A stretch of 64,000 nt of DNA from Streptomyces sp. NBC_00433 (GTDB lineage: Bacteria; Actinomycetota; Actinomycetes; Streptomycetales; Streptomycetaceae): the NCBI GenBank assembly GCA_036015235.1, contig CP107926.1, positions 5,413,501 to 5,477,500 on the forward strand, read 5' to 3'. The notes under the pieces were generated by a model that worked only from the letters and a program-made list of their open reading frames with translations, was not told where the DNA came from and ran no database searches. The translations under genes were made by a program, and so were the position numbers. Positions 10,401 through 18,975 of the stretch are shown one piece after another. Numbering within the stretch: the first letter of the stretch is position 1; each line of letters begins with the position of its first letter.

Positions 10401-10682
10401 ATGCCCCCAGCAGCGAGAGTCGGCGACCCGACCGGACACCCCGGTGTGCTCAGCGCGCCCGGAGTGCCGACCGTGCTGATCGCCGGGATGCCCGCGGCCG
10501 TCGTCGGCACCCTGCACATCTGCTCCTTCCCGCCGCCGGCCGTGCACCCGCCGACCCCGGTGCTGCCGCCGGGCTGCCCGACGGTACTGATCGGCGGCAT
10601 GCCGGCCGCGCGGATGGGCGACCTGACCGGCTGCGGCGCCCCCGTCATCATGGGCGCCATGACCGTGCTGATCGGCGGGTGA
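10401..10682 (+). CDS. PAAR-type spike tip
   Basis: 93-aa PAAR-like tip protein that sharpens the spike. It has the duplicated glycine-rich pattern GVPTVLIAGMPAAVVG and GCPTVLIGGMPAARMGDL, with His and Cys residues (H-P-G, H-I-C-S-F, C-P, TGCG) placed to hold a metal at the apex. ATG 10401 is favoured by AGGAGCGGTAGGA upstream. No toxin extension is present, so any effector must be delivered another way. Confidence 0.92.
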   Translation: MPPAARVGDPTGHPGVLSAPGVPTVLIAGMPAAVVGTLHICSFPPPAVHPPTPVLPPGCPTVLIGGMPAARMGDLTGCGAPVIMGAMTVLIGG

Positions 10683-10689
10683 GCTGCCG

Positions 10690-11136
10690 GTGGGAGCGGA
10701 ATTCATCGGCGCGGGCTGGGCCTTCCCGGCCCGCACCGACCCGACGGGGGCGGTCGCGCTGGTCAGCGGGCGGCGCGAGATCGAGGAGAGCATCCGGCTC
10801 ATCCTGGCCACCGCGCCCGGCGAGCGCCCGATGCGCCCGCTGTTCGGCTGCGCCATCCACGACTACGTCTTCGCGCCCGCCGACGCCGCGACCGCAGGCC
10901 AACTGGCCTACGAGGTGCGGATGTCGCTGGAGCGCTGGGAGCCGCGGATCGAACTGGCCGAGGTCGCGGTGAGCTTCGACACCGCCGACCTCGGCAAGCT
11001 CTACATCGACATCCGCTACTCGGTGCGCGGCACCAACGACCCGCGCAACCTGGTCTTCCCCTTCTACGTGATCCCCTCCCACGAGGACCAGGCCCAGGGC
11101 TCCGACGCGCCCGCGGTGAGCGGCGGTGAGCGGTGA
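10690..11136 (+). CDS. Baseplate wedge gp25-like protein
   Basis: 148-aa GPW/gp25 family wedge protein (Afp9-like), a core piece of the baseplate and of sheath initiation. Recognisable segments are IEESIRLILATAPGERPMRP, FGCAIHDYVFAP, and the end strand YIDIRYSVRGTNDPRNLVFP. Start is GTG 10690, 7 nt after the PAAR stop. Its stop overlaps the start of the baseplate J gene, so the two are coupled. Confidence 0.95.
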   Translation: MGAEFIGAGWAFPARTDPTGAVALVSGRREIEESIRLILATAPGERPMRPLFGCAIHDYVFAPADAATAGQLAYEVRMSLERWEPRIELAEVAVSFDTADLGKLYIDIRYSVRGTNDPRNLVFPFYVIPSHEDQAQGSDAPAVSGGER

Positions 11137-13127
11137 TGGCGCTGCCGCAGCCCAACCTGGACGACCGGCGCTTCCAGGACCTGGTGGACGAGGCCAAGCG
11201 GATGGTGCAGCAGCGCAATCCGCAGTGGACCGACCACAACGTCTCCGACCCGGGCGTCACCCTCATCGAGACCTTCGCGCACATGGTCGACCAGCTCATC
11301 TACCGGCTCAACCGGGTTCCCGACAAGCACCATGTGGCCCTGCTCGAACTGATCGGGCTGCGGCTCTTCCCGCCGGTCGCGGCCCGCACCGACATCACCT
11401 TCAAGCTGTCGGCGCCGCAGACCACGGTGGTGCCGGTGCGCGAGGGCACCGAAGTGGCGACCGGGCGCACCGCGACCGAGGAGGCGGTGGTCTTCACCAC
11501 CACCCGCGAACTCCTCATCGTGCCGTGCGAGTTGGCCGCGCTCGCGGTACGAGCCGGCGCCGGGCCCGGCTCAGGCTCCGGTGGCGCGGCCGGTCAGGAC
11601 GGCCGGCCGGCCGTGGACCGCACCTCCGAACTCGCCGACGGGCGGGGCGTGCCGTGCTTCTCCGACGTGCCGGTGCCCGGCGACTCCCTGCTGTTCGGCC
11701 TGTCGGCCGCCGCACCGTCCTGCCTGGTCGCCCTGCGTCTCGACTTCCCCGTCAAGGGACACGGCGTGGACCCCGACCACCCGCCGCTGGTGTGGGAGGC
11801 CCGGACCGCCGAGGGCTGGACCGCGTGCGAGGTCGAAGCGGACGGCACCGGCGGCTTCAACCGGCCGGGTGACGTCCTGGTCCACCTCCCCGACACGCAC
11901 ATCGCGGCGGCCGAGGGCGGCCGCAGGGCCGGCTGGCTGCGGGCCCGCGTGCTGCCGGTGGACGGAGTGCGCCGGCCGTATTCGGGCACCCCGCAACTGC
12001 TGTCCGCGACCGCCTTCACCATCGGCGGCACCGCACCGGCCGCGCACGCCGAGAGCGCCGCCGCCGAGGTCGTCGGCCGCTCCGAGGGTGTCCCGGGCCA
12101 GACCTTCACCGTGTCCCGGGCACCCGTCGTGACGGGCCACGAGCCCTTCACCGTCGAGACGTCGACCCCGCAGGGCGTCCACCAGTGGTCCGAGGTCGAG
12201 CACTTCGACGGCTCAGACGCCGGCGACCGGCACTTCCGGCTCGACCGCAGCACCGGCGAGATCGCCTTCGGCCCCGCCGTCCGGCAGACCGACGGCACCC
12301 TGCGGCAGTACGGAGCCGTGCCGCCGCAGGGCGCCACCGTGCGGGCGCTGCCGTATCTCACCGGCGGCGGCAGGCGCGGCAATGTCGCCCCCGGCGCGCT
12401 CAAGGTGCTGCGCTCCTCCATCCCCTACATCGGCCCGCCCGCCAACCGCCGCGCGGCTTCGGGCGGAGTCGACGGCGAGGACGTCGCCAACGCCCGGCTG
12501 CGCGGGGCTCTCGCCCTGCGCACCCGGCAACGTGCCGTCACCGCCGAGGACTTCGAATACCTCGCCCGGCAGGCCGCCCCCGAGATCGCCCGGGTGCGCT
12601 GCGTCGCCGCCGAATCCGGCCCCGAAGCGGGCGCCGTACGCGTCCTGCTGGTGCCGTGGGCGGAGGACGACGGGGCCGGACGGCTGGCCTTCGAACAGCT
12701 GGCTTGTGCGGAGGAGTTGGTAAGCCGGGTGTGCGAACGGCTCGACCGGCAGCGCGTCATCGGCACCCGCCTGGTGGTCGAACCGCCCTTCTACCAGGGC
12801 GTCACCGTCGTCACGACCCTCCGCGCCACCCCTGCGTCCGCCCCCGCCCTGGTCCAACAGGCCGCCGCCACCGCCCTCTACCGCCACCTCAACCCCCTCA
12901 CCGGCGGCACCGACCGCAAGGGCTGGCCCTTCGGCCGCGCCGTCCAGTCCGGCGAGGTCTTCGCCGTCCTCCAACAGGTCCCGGGTGTCGAATTCGTCGA
13001 AACCGTCCGCCTCTTCCCGGCCGACCCGGCCACCGGCCGCCGCGGCGACCCCGTCGACCGCATCGACCTCCCCCCGGGCGCACTGGCCTTCTCCTACGAC
13101 CACCAGGTGCGGGTGAACGCGTCATGA
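11136..13127 (+). CDS. Baseplate J-like protein
   Basis: 663-aa baseplate wedge protein of the gpJ/gp6 family (Afp11-like). The N-terminus has ALPQPNLDDRRFQDLVDEAK and the DHNVSDPGVTLIETFAHMVD signature. The C-terminal conserved part includes VTAEDFEYLARQAAPEIARV and KGWPFGRAVQSGEVFAVLQQ. ATG 11136 overlaps the previous stop; GTG 11133 in the same frame would add one residue. The middle (residues about 130-260) is variable and may be exposed. The stop overlaps the ATG of a very short downstream frame (13124). Confidence 0.95.
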   Translation: MALPQPNLDDRRFQDLVDEAKRMVQQRNPQWTDHNVSDPGVTLIETFAHMVDQLIYRLNRVPDKHHVALLELIGLRLFPPVAARTDITFKLSAPQTTVVPVREGTEVATGRTATEEAVVFTTTRELLIVPCELAALAVRAGAGPGSGSGGAAGQDGRPAVDRTSELADGRGVPCFSDVPVPGDSLLFGLSAAAPSCLVALRLDFPVKGHGVDPDHPPLVWEARTAEGWTACEVEADGTGGFNRPGDVLVHLPDTHIAAAEGGRRAGWLRARVLPVDGVRRPYSGTPQLLSATAFTIGGTAPAAHAESAAAEVVGRSEGVPGQTFTVSRAPVVTGHEPFTVETSTPQGVHQWSEVEHFDGSDAGDRHFRLDRSTGEIAFGPAVRQTDGTLRQYGAVPPQGATVRALPYLTGGGRRGNVAPGALKVLRSSIPYIGPPANRRAASGGVDGEDVANARLRGALALRTRQRAVTAEDFEYLARQAAPEIARVRCVAAESGPEAGAVRVLLVPWAEDDGAGRLAFEQLACAEELVSRVCERLDRQRVIGTRLVVEPPFYQGVTVVTTLRATPASAPALVQQAAATALYRHLNPLTGGTDRKGWPFGRAVQSGEVFAVLQQVPGVEFVETVRLFPADPATGRRGDPVDRIDLPPGALAFSYDHQVRVNAS

Positions 13128-13219
13128 AGGCGGGGGGTGGGCTGCCCGTACCAGGGCTGGGCGCCCGGCGCCGCCCGGCGGGCGATGCGCTCGCCTTGGT
13201 TCCGGGACACACCCCGTGA
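13124..13219 (+). CDS. Possible 31-aa peptide between J and I genes
   Basis: A 31-codon frame, MKAGGGLPVPGLGARRRP and onward, starts by ATGA overlap with the baseplate J stop and ends by GTGA overlap with the next gene's start. Both overlaps are the pattern used elsewhere in this operon for true genes. Its PVPGLGARRRPAG segment resembles LVPGLATRHPLG at the start of the following protein, so it may be a relic of a duplicated N-terminus or serve only to carry ribosomes across the gap. Existence as a functional peptide is uncertain. Confidence 0.4.
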   Translation: MKAGGGLPVPGLGARRRPAGDALALVPGHTP

Positions 13220-13764
13220 GCCGGCCGGAAGGGCGGCGGTTGGTGCCGGGGCTGGCGACTCGGCATCCGCTCGGGCGGCAACTGCCCGCCGTCTACGCCG
13301 GGGACCTGGTCATGCAGGGCATCACCGGGGGCCTGGACGATGTCCTCGCGCCCGTGCTGTGCACCCTCGACAACTTCCCCGCCTACCTCGATCCCGCCCT
13401 CGCCCCCGACGACTTCGTCGCACTGCTCGCCGCATGGGTCGGCGCCGACGCGGAAGCGGGCGCGGGCCGCGAGGCGGTCGCCGGAGCCGTCGGCACGCAC
13501 GCGGTGCGCGGCACCTGCGCCGGGCTGGCCGAGGAGATCCGGCTGGCCTTCGGCGTCACCGCGGAAGTGGACGACGGGGTGGCGGCGTTGGCGTCCACCA
13601 CCGCGCTGACCCCGCTCCCGCCCGGCGCGACCCCCCACCTGGCCGTACGCGTCCGCACCGCCGAACCGGCCGCCTTCGACACCAGGGCGCTCACCGCGCT
13701 GGTCGCACGCAACCGCCCGGCCCACGTGCCCTTCACGGTGGAGGTGCTGGGGCCGGCCGGCTGA
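13216..13764 (+). CDS. Phage tail protein I-like baseplate protein
   Basis: 182-aa protein of the tail protein I type that binds the J protein in the baseplate. Typical parts are YAGDLVMQGITGGLDDVLAP, then LDNFPAYLDPALAPDDFVAL, an AAWVG turn, and GTHAVRGTCAGLAEEIRLAF, ending in a HVPFTVEVLG strand. Start GTG 13216 overlaps the stop of the 31-aa frame. It is the last recognisable structural baseplate gene of the locus. Confidence 0.88.
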   Translation: MSRPEGRRLVPGLATRHPLGRQLPAVYAGDLVMQGITGGLDDVLAPVLCTLDNFPAYLDPALAPDDFVALLAAWVGADAEAGAGREAVAGAVGTHAVRGTCAGLAEEIRLAFGVTAEVDDGVAALASTTALTPLPPGATPHLAVRVRTAEPAAFDTRALTALVARNRPAHVPFTVEVLGPAG

Positions 13765-13884
13765 CCCGTTCGCCCGAAAGGGCACGTCCGGTGGCCCGGC
13801 GGCTGCCCCGGCGTGACTGGCAGCGCGGCCCGCCCGGTCGCGACGATGGGCCCGGCACGTGCGGGTGGGGGAAGGGGCGTACCA

Positions 13885-14892
13885 GTGGTCGAGTGCACGG
13901 CGTGCGGGCAGCGCTGCGAGCGTGGCGAGCAGTTCTGCGGGTCCTGCGGGGCGTATCTGGACTGGTCGGCCGAGACCGCGGCCCCGGCCGCGCCGGTTGC
14001 TGCCGCGTCGGCCGCCCCGGCGCCGAGCCCGCCTCCGGTCGTCGCCGCTCCGGAGGAGCCGGTCGTGGCCCCCGTACAGCCGCGGGCGGCCGGCCCCGTA
14101 CCGCCACCGCCGCGGCCCGCGCCCCGGGCGCCCGAGGAGCCGCCGCCCGCACCGGGCGAGCTGGTGTGCGGGCAGTGCGGCGCCGGCAACGTCCCGACCC
14201 GCCGCTTCTGCCGCCGCTGCGGCACGTCACTCGCCGACGCGCCCGCCGCCCCCCGGCTCTCCTGGTGGCGCCGCCTCACCACCCGCACCCCCCGCGAGGC
14301 GCCCGCCGCGGGCACCCGGCCCGCGCCCGGCCGCTGGCGCCGGATGCGGCGGCCGCGGCTGCTCATACCGACGCTCATCGTCGTGCTCGGGCTCGCGGCG
14401 TTCGGCTTGCGCGGGCAGATCGGCGGGGCCACGGACAAGGTGCGCGACCGGGTCGCGAAGGGGTCGCAGATCCACGCGGTAAGGGTCACCGCGTCGACCT
14501 CCGCCCCCGGGCACCCGGCCGGGCTCGCCGTCGACGGCACGACGGACCGCTACTGGGCGCCGGCCTCCGGCGGGGCCGGGGCGGGGCAATACCTCGAAGC
14601 GACCTTCGACCAGCCCTTCCGGCTGCTCGACGTCGTCATCCACCCGGGGGCCTCCCCGGTCGAGGAGCAGTTCCTCAAGCAGGCGCGGCCGCACGACGTG
14701 CTCGTCACGACCACGGACTCCCACGGCGCGTCCACCCCCCACGTCCTCCACCTCACCGACACCCCCGGCCCCCAGAGCTTCCACCTGGCGGTGAGCGACG
14801 TGACCCGCATCCGCCTCACCCTCCAATCCGCCTACGCCCCGACCCCTTCCCGCCACGTGGCGGTGGCGGAGGTCGAATTCTTCAAGCGCTGA
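13885..14892 (+). CDS. Membrane zinc-ribbon/glycan-binding eCIS protein
   Basis: About 335 aa. It starts with a zinc ribbon (CTACGQRC, then CGSCGAY), a Pro/Ala linker, a second zinc ribbon (CGQCGAG, then CRRCGTS), one transmembrane helix (LLIPTLIVVLGLAAFGL, residues about 160-176), and an outside domain of about 150 residues with a discoidin-like pattern: AVDGTTDRYWAP, YLEATFDQPFRLLDVVIHPG, IRLTLQSAY, VAVAEVEFF. Start GTG 13885 is favoured by GAAGGGG upstream. The layout fits the NADase-type glycan-binding membrane proteins of Streptomyces eCIS loci and resembles CisA, reported to link the particle to the membrane. That link is inference from memory, not a match made here. Confidence 0.8.
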   Translation: MVECTACGQRCERGEQFCGSCGAYLDWSAETAAPAAPVAAASAAPAPSPPPVVAAPEEPVVAPVQPRAAGPVPPPPRPAPRAPEEPPPAPGELVCGQCGAGNVPTRRFCRRCGTSLADAPAAPRLSWWRRLTTRTPREAPAAGTRPAPGRWRRMRRPRLLIPTLIVVLGLAAFGLRGQIGGATDKVRDRVAKGSQIHAVRVTASTSAPGHPAGLAVDGTTDRYWAPASGGAGAGQYLEATFDQPFRLLDVVIHPGASPVEEQFLKQARPHDVLVTTTDSHGASTPHVLHLTDTPGPQSFHLAVSDVTRIRLTLQSAYAPTPSRHVAVAEVEFFKR

Positions 14893-14944
14893 CCCCGCAG
14901 GGGCACCGTGGAGGCCGCGACGGCGGCGAACCGCGGGCGGGGGG

Positions 14945-16705
14945 TCAAACCCCCGTCAAGCCGCGCGGCGGCACATCGAGGGTCGCGAGAACGCGGGCGT
15001 GCCGCACGGCCGCCTGATGCGCGGCAGCAGGATCACCGGCTTCGCGGTGCGCGGTGATCAGGAGGCGCCAGATCGCGTCCTGGAAGGGGTCGACGGAAAG
15101 GCCCGCGTCCGCCGCGGTGGCGGCCGCGGCGGGGCGGCCGCGGGCGAGTTCGACCTCGGCGAGGGTGTGGGCGGCCCGCACCGCCAGGGAGCGGTAGTGC
15201 TCGCGGAGGGGTACGACCCACTCCGCGGGCCCGTCCTCGGGAAGCAACTCACCGGTGTAGAGCCGCAGCGCGAGGTCGAGCGCGTCGGCGGCCTGCTCGG
15301 TGCCGGCGGCGCCGTGCGCGGCGGCGCGCAGCCCGGTGGTGACGGCGGCCTCGAAGCGCCGCACGTCGCAGGTGCCACCGGGCGCCAGCGCGAGCATGTA
15401 CGCCTCGCCGGAGCGGATGAGCAGCCGGGTGCGCCCCCGGTCGGCGCCGGGTTCGAGGAAGGTGCGCAGGGCGGAGAGGGCGACCTGGAGGCCGCGGGCG
15501 GCGGTGCGTTCCGGGCTGTCGGGCCACAGCGCGGCCATCAGCCTTTCCCGGTGGACGGGTTGGCCGGCGTGGACGGCGAGCAGCCGGGCCAGCGCGCGAA
15601 CCCGCGGCCTGGTGCTGCGCCAGTCCAACTCCCGGTCTCCGAAGGTCGCTTCGAAGCGCAGGAAGCACCGCAGGTGCAGTGTGGGCGGCGGGCCGCTGTC
15701 GGAGGGTGGCAGCAGGGTGGGCAGGGAGGGTCCGGGCGGTACGACGGGGACGGGCGCGGCCCGCCGCCGTACGTGTTCGCGCAGCAGCGGCACGCAGTCG
15801 TAGCGGCCGTCGGCCCGCCGGCGTACGAGCCCGTAGGCGGTGTCGAGTTCGTCGAGGGTGCCGGTCCCGTCGTCGTGCAGCCAGCGGCCGGGCGATGTGC
15901 GGCAGACGCGTTCGAAGCCGCGGGTGAGGTCGGCGGGGAGCACCCCGAGGACTTCCCGGTCGAGGTAGCCGCGTACGGCCGCGGAGGCGAGGGTGGTGTC
16001 GGCGAGGGCGGCGGCGCCGCGCCCGGCGAGGCGGGGGAGTTGGGCGCACATCCGCAGGGCGACGGGCCAGCCCTCGGTGAGCCGGGTGAGCGCTTCGAGC
16101 CGCCCGCTGTCGGCGCCGCCGGGCGCGGACGCGATCAGGACGCCGCGGATCTCGTCGGCGTCCAGGGCGAGTTCGCGCGTGGTGACGACGACGGCCCCTG
16201 ACAGTTCGTGCCGGGCGAGGTTGATGGCGGGGCGGCGGCGGCCGGCGAGCACGATACGGAGGTTGACGGGGGCGAGCAGTGCCATTTCCTCCAGCGCCGC
16301 TTCGACGGGGCTGCCGTGGATGAGGTGGGCGTCGTCCACGACGAGCAGGACGGGGTTGGGCCGTTGCTCGATCGCGGCGAGGACCGACTCGACGGACCCG
16401 GCGGTCTCCCATGGCGCGACCTCGGGACCCAGCCCGGGTCCGCTGCCGAGGAGTTGGCGCATGACACGGTTGATCAGGGAGCCGGGGGCGTGGGCGCCGC
16501 GGTGCGGGCGCCAGGTGAGGACCTGGCCGGCGTGGGCGGAGGAGTGCTGGGCGAGCAGTATCGACTTGCCGTAACCGGCCGGGGCCACCACGAGGGCCAG
16601 CGGCGCGGCCTGCTCTGCCGCGAGGAGTGCGACGACTCGGCCCCGCACCTCGGGGGTCGGGGCCGGTAACTGACCAGGACTCGGCGCTGGTCCTCGGTGG
16701 GTCAC
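14945..16705 (-). CDS. AAA/BTAD transcriptional regulator
   Basis: 586-aa STAND-type regulator, convergent with the eCIS operon. Residues about 25-260 form an ATPase with Walker A APAGYGKS and Walker B VLLVVDDAHLI, like LuxR-type LAL regulators. The C-terminal 250 residues match SARP-type DNA-binding plus BTAD modules: VRALARLLAVHAGQPVHRER, LMAALWPDSPERTAARGLQV, then ALRLYTGELLPED and a TPR-like helical end. Order (ATPase first, winged helix and BTAD last) is the reverse of AfsR. Start GTG 16705 has GGGAAGGAG upstream. It could control the neighbouring injection system, though only position supports that. Confidence 0.85.
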   Translation of the reverse strand: MTHRGPAPSPGQLPAPTPEVRGRVVALLAAEQAAPLALVVAPAGYGKSILLAQHSSAHAGQVLTWRPHRGAHAPGSLINRVMRQLLGSGPGLGPEVAPWETAGSVESVLAAIEQRPNPVLLVVDDAHLIHGSPVEAALEEMALLAPVNLRIVLAGRRRPAINLARHELSGAVVVTTRELALDADEIRGVLIASAPGGADSGRLEALTRLTEGWPVALRMCAQLPRLAGRGAAALADTTLASAAVRGYLDREVLGVLPADLTRGFERVCRTSPGRWLHDDGTGTLDELDTAYGLVRRRADGRYDCVPLLREHVRRRAAPVPVVPPGPSLPTLLPPSDSGPPPTLHLRCFLRFEATFGDRELDWRSTRPRVRALARLLAVHAGQPVHRERLMAALWPDSPERTAARGLQVALSALRTFLEPGADRGRTRLLIRSGEAYMLALAPGGTCDVRRFEAAVTTGLRAAAHGAAGTEQAADALDLALRLYTGELLPEDGPAEWVVPLREHYRSLAVRAAHTLAEVELARGRPAAAATAADAGLSVDPFQDAIWRLLITAHREAGDPAAAHQAAVRHARVLATLDVPPRGLTGV

Positions 16706-16755
16706 GACGGTGCGCTCCTTCCCGTGCCCGGGCCAGGACGGAGAGGATGGGGCAA

Positions 16756-16777
16756 ACAGTGAAACAGTGCTCACTGT
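16756..16777. promoter_or_regulatory. ACAGTG repeat operator candidate
   Basis: Upstream of the AAA/BTAD regulator, ACAGTG occurs at 16756-16761 and 16764-16769 as an 8-bp direct repeat, and the second copy pairs with CACTGT at 16772-16777. The mix of direct and inverted half-sites about 55 nt from the GTG suggests an autoregulatory site. Confidence 0.45.
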
Positions 16778-16995
16778 AGGGAGCGACGGGGTCACCCGCT
16801 AGCCGAATCCCCAGGTATGCCCCGCTTGTTCGCCCGCGGGTCACGAAATGCGGAGACCCGGGACCGCCTACCGGACCCCCAGTGCAACTGCGGTACGGAG
16901 ACGGCCGGGGCGGGAGCCGATTCCCAGTACGGTGCAGCGTATGTGACGGGGCGACGGATGGCAGTGGCTCCGACCCCGGCGAAAGGGATGCGCGC

Positions 16996-17844
16996 ATGTC
17001 CGAGGACCTGACCCCGGCGTACGGGGACGACGGCGAGGGAGGCGGCGGTCAGCCGCCGGTGACCGACACGGGCGTCGCCCATTCCGCGCGGGTCCTGGAC
17101 TACGTGCTCGGCGGCACGGACAACTACCCGGCCGACCGCGAGGCGGCCGAGCGGATGCTGAACGGCTGGCCGCAGCTGCGGACTTCGATGCGGGAGAACC
17201 GCAGGTTCATGCACCGGGCGGCCCGTTACGCCGCCGAGCGGGGCCTCGACCAGTTCCTCGACATCGGCACCGGCATCCCGACCTCGCCGAACCTGCACGA
17301 GATCGTGCAGGCCGTCACCCCGTCCGCCCGGGTCGTCTACGTCGACAACGACCCGATCGTCTTCACCCACGCCGCCACCCGGCTGGCCGGCACCCCCGAG
17401 GGCCGGATCTCCTACCTGCTCGCGGACATGGGCGACCCGGACACGATTGTGCAGGCGCCCGAGGTGGCCGGAACCCTGGACCTGGACCGGCCGGTGGGGC
17501 TGTCGATCATCGCGGTGCTGCAGTTCGTGCTCGACGCGAAGGCGGCGTACGAGCTGGTGCGCGGCTACCTCGACCGGCTGGCGCCCGGCAGCATGCTGAC
17601 GATCACCACGGCCACCTCCGACACCGCACCGGTGCTCGCCGGCTCGGTGGCGGCCGAATACACCAGGCGCGGCCTCCCGGTGCGCGACAGCACGCGGGCC
17701 GACGTCGAGCCGTTCTTCGAGGGCCTCGAACTGGTCGACCCCGGGGTCACGTTGATCCACCGCTGGCGCCCGGAGCCGGGCACCGCGGGGCTGGTGGACG
17801 ACTCCGAGGTCGCGATGTACGCGGGCGTGGCCCGCAAGCCGTAG
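16996..17844 (+). CDS. SAM-dependent methyltransferase, DUF574 type
   Basis: 282-aa actinobacterial S-adenosylmethionine methyltransferase of the DUF574 family. Markers are HSARVLDYVLGGTDNYPADR near the N-terminus, motif I FLDIGTGIPT, and VVYVDNDPIVFTHA for the acidic ribose-binding strand. Start ATG 16996 has GAAAGGG upstream; longer in-frame versions run into promoter-like DNA. The substrate is unknown for this family, which is greatly expanded in Streptomyces. It stands alone, transcribed away from the eCIS regulator. Confidence 0.92.
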   Translation: MSEDLTPAYGDDGEGGGGQPPVTDTGVAHSARVLDYVLGGTDNYPADREAAERMLNGWPQLRTSMRENRRFMHRAARYAAERGLDQFLDIGTGIPTSPNLHEIVQAVTPSARVVYVDNDPIVFTHAATRLAGTPEGRISYLLADMGDPDTIVQAPEVAGTLDLDRPVGLSIIAVLQFVLDAKAAYELVRGYLDRLAPGSMLTITTATSDTAPVLAGSVAAEYTRRGLPVRDSTRADVEPFFEGLELVDPGVTLIHRWRPEPGTAGLVDDSEVAMYAGVARKP

Positions 17845-17874
17845 CCCACGGCCCCCGACGACAGCGGCCCCGGC

Positions 17875-18075
17875 TCAGCGCCGGGTCGCACCCCGCAGGG
17901 ACAGGGCGAGCAGCGCGACGACCGCCACCGGCGGCAGCCACCACGCGTTGACGCCCGCCGCCACCAACCCCGCGGTGGCGCCCAGCGCGAGGACGACGCC
18001 GAGCGCGATGCGCCAGTCGTCGCCGACCACGAAGTCGTACCAGAAGGCGCAGAAGGCGCGCAGCCGCCGCGTCAT
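17875..18075 (-). CDS. Small two-helix membrane protein
   Basis: 66-aa protein with FWYDFVVGDDWRIALGVVLA leading into one hydrophobic helix and a second helix (WWLPPVAVVALLALSL), ending in basic RGATRR. It begins in an ATGA overlap with the upstream membrane gene, so the two form an operon and likely act together. Function unknown. Confidence 0.85.
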   Translation of the reverse strand: MTRRLRAFCAFWYDFVVGDDWRIALGVVLALGATAGLVAAGVNAWWLPPVAVVALLALSLRGATRR

Positions 18076-18815
18076 GCCGCCGCTCCCGCCGGGTCGTGGC
18101 GCCGCAGCAGCGCGGCGCTGCCCGCCGCGAGGGCGGCGACGGCCGGGACGATGACCAGCAGGGACACGTCCGCGCCCGGCCAGTCCGCGCCTGTGCCCTC
18201 GGTCGACCAGAACAGGCCGAAGGCGGTGAGCATCGTGCCGACGGCGAATTTCATCGTGTTCTCCGGCACCTTGGCGAGCGGCGCCCGCACCGCGACGCCG
18301 ACGCCCGCGACGACCGCCACCGCGGCCACCGCGCCCAGGACCGCGACCGGCACGTCACGCTGGTTGGTGCCGAACGTGACCACGATGAAGGCGACTTCGA
18401 GCCCTTCGAGGAAGACCCCTTTGAAGGACAGCGTGAAGGCGTACCAGTCGTGTACGACCCCGCGCCCGCCCGCACCGGCCGCCTCGGCCGCGGCGACCTG
18501 CTCGGCGTAGCGGACCTCCTCGTCGTGCAGCGCCTTGCGCCCCGACGCGCGGAGTACCGCCTTGCGCAGCCACTGCAGGCCGAAGACCAGCAGCAGCCCG
18601 CCGACCGCCAACCGCAGCCCGCCCAGCGGGATCAGCCCGATGGCCGGGCCCAGCGCACCGACGGTGGCCGCCAGTGCGACGAGCGCCGCGCCCGTGCCCT
18701 GCAAGGCCGACCCCCAGTGCCGGCTGGTCCCGGCGGCCAGCACGATGGTCAGCGCCTCGACGGCCTCCACCGCGCACGCCACGAACACCGTCGCGAACAG
18801 CACCCAGGCACTCAT
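18072..18815 (-). CDS. COG4280-type membrane protein
   Basis: 247-aa polytopic membrane protein with about six helices. The conserved FVACAVEAVEALTIVLAAGT and GVFLEGLEVAFIVVTFGTNQ segments each carry paired acidic residues within membrane helices (ExxEA and E-G-L-E), a pattern seen in UPF0016/GDT1-like and COG4280 cation-transport-like proteins. A cytoplasmic loop carries the charged helix KALHDEEVRYAEQV. It is followed by the 66-aa membrane gene through an ATGA overlap. Likely an ion transporter, by fold resemblance only. Confidence 0.8.
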   Translation of the reverse strand: MSAWVLFATVFVACAVEAVEALTIVLAAGTSRHWGSALQGTGAALVALAATVGALGPAIGLIPLGGLRLAVGGLLLVFGLQWLRKAVLRASGRKALHDEEVRYAEQVAAAEAAGAGGRGVVHDWYAFTLSFKGVFLEGLEVAFIVVTFGTNQRDVPVAVLGAVAAVAVVAGVGVAVRAPLAKVPENTMKFAVGTMLTAFGLFWSTEGTGADWPGADVSLLVIVPAVAALAAGSAALLRRHDPAGAAA

Positions 18816-18975
18816 CCGCGCCCCCGTCCCGTCCCGGCACCGCTGCCGGGGCCGCCGTCTACAGCCCTGTAGGACATCCGGCCCCGAGTGTGCCACGACG
18901 GGGCCCGCGGGTCGCCACTCTCTGCACGGGGTCGTCGCCGTCGTGGCCGGACCCTGCCGGTCGAGCGCGAGGGGT

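Noticed and set aside
13813..13884. Longer N-terminus for the zinc-ribbon membrane protein (GTG 13813)
   Set aside because: No RBS there; GTG 13885 has GAAGGGG upstream and starts right at the zinc ribbon.
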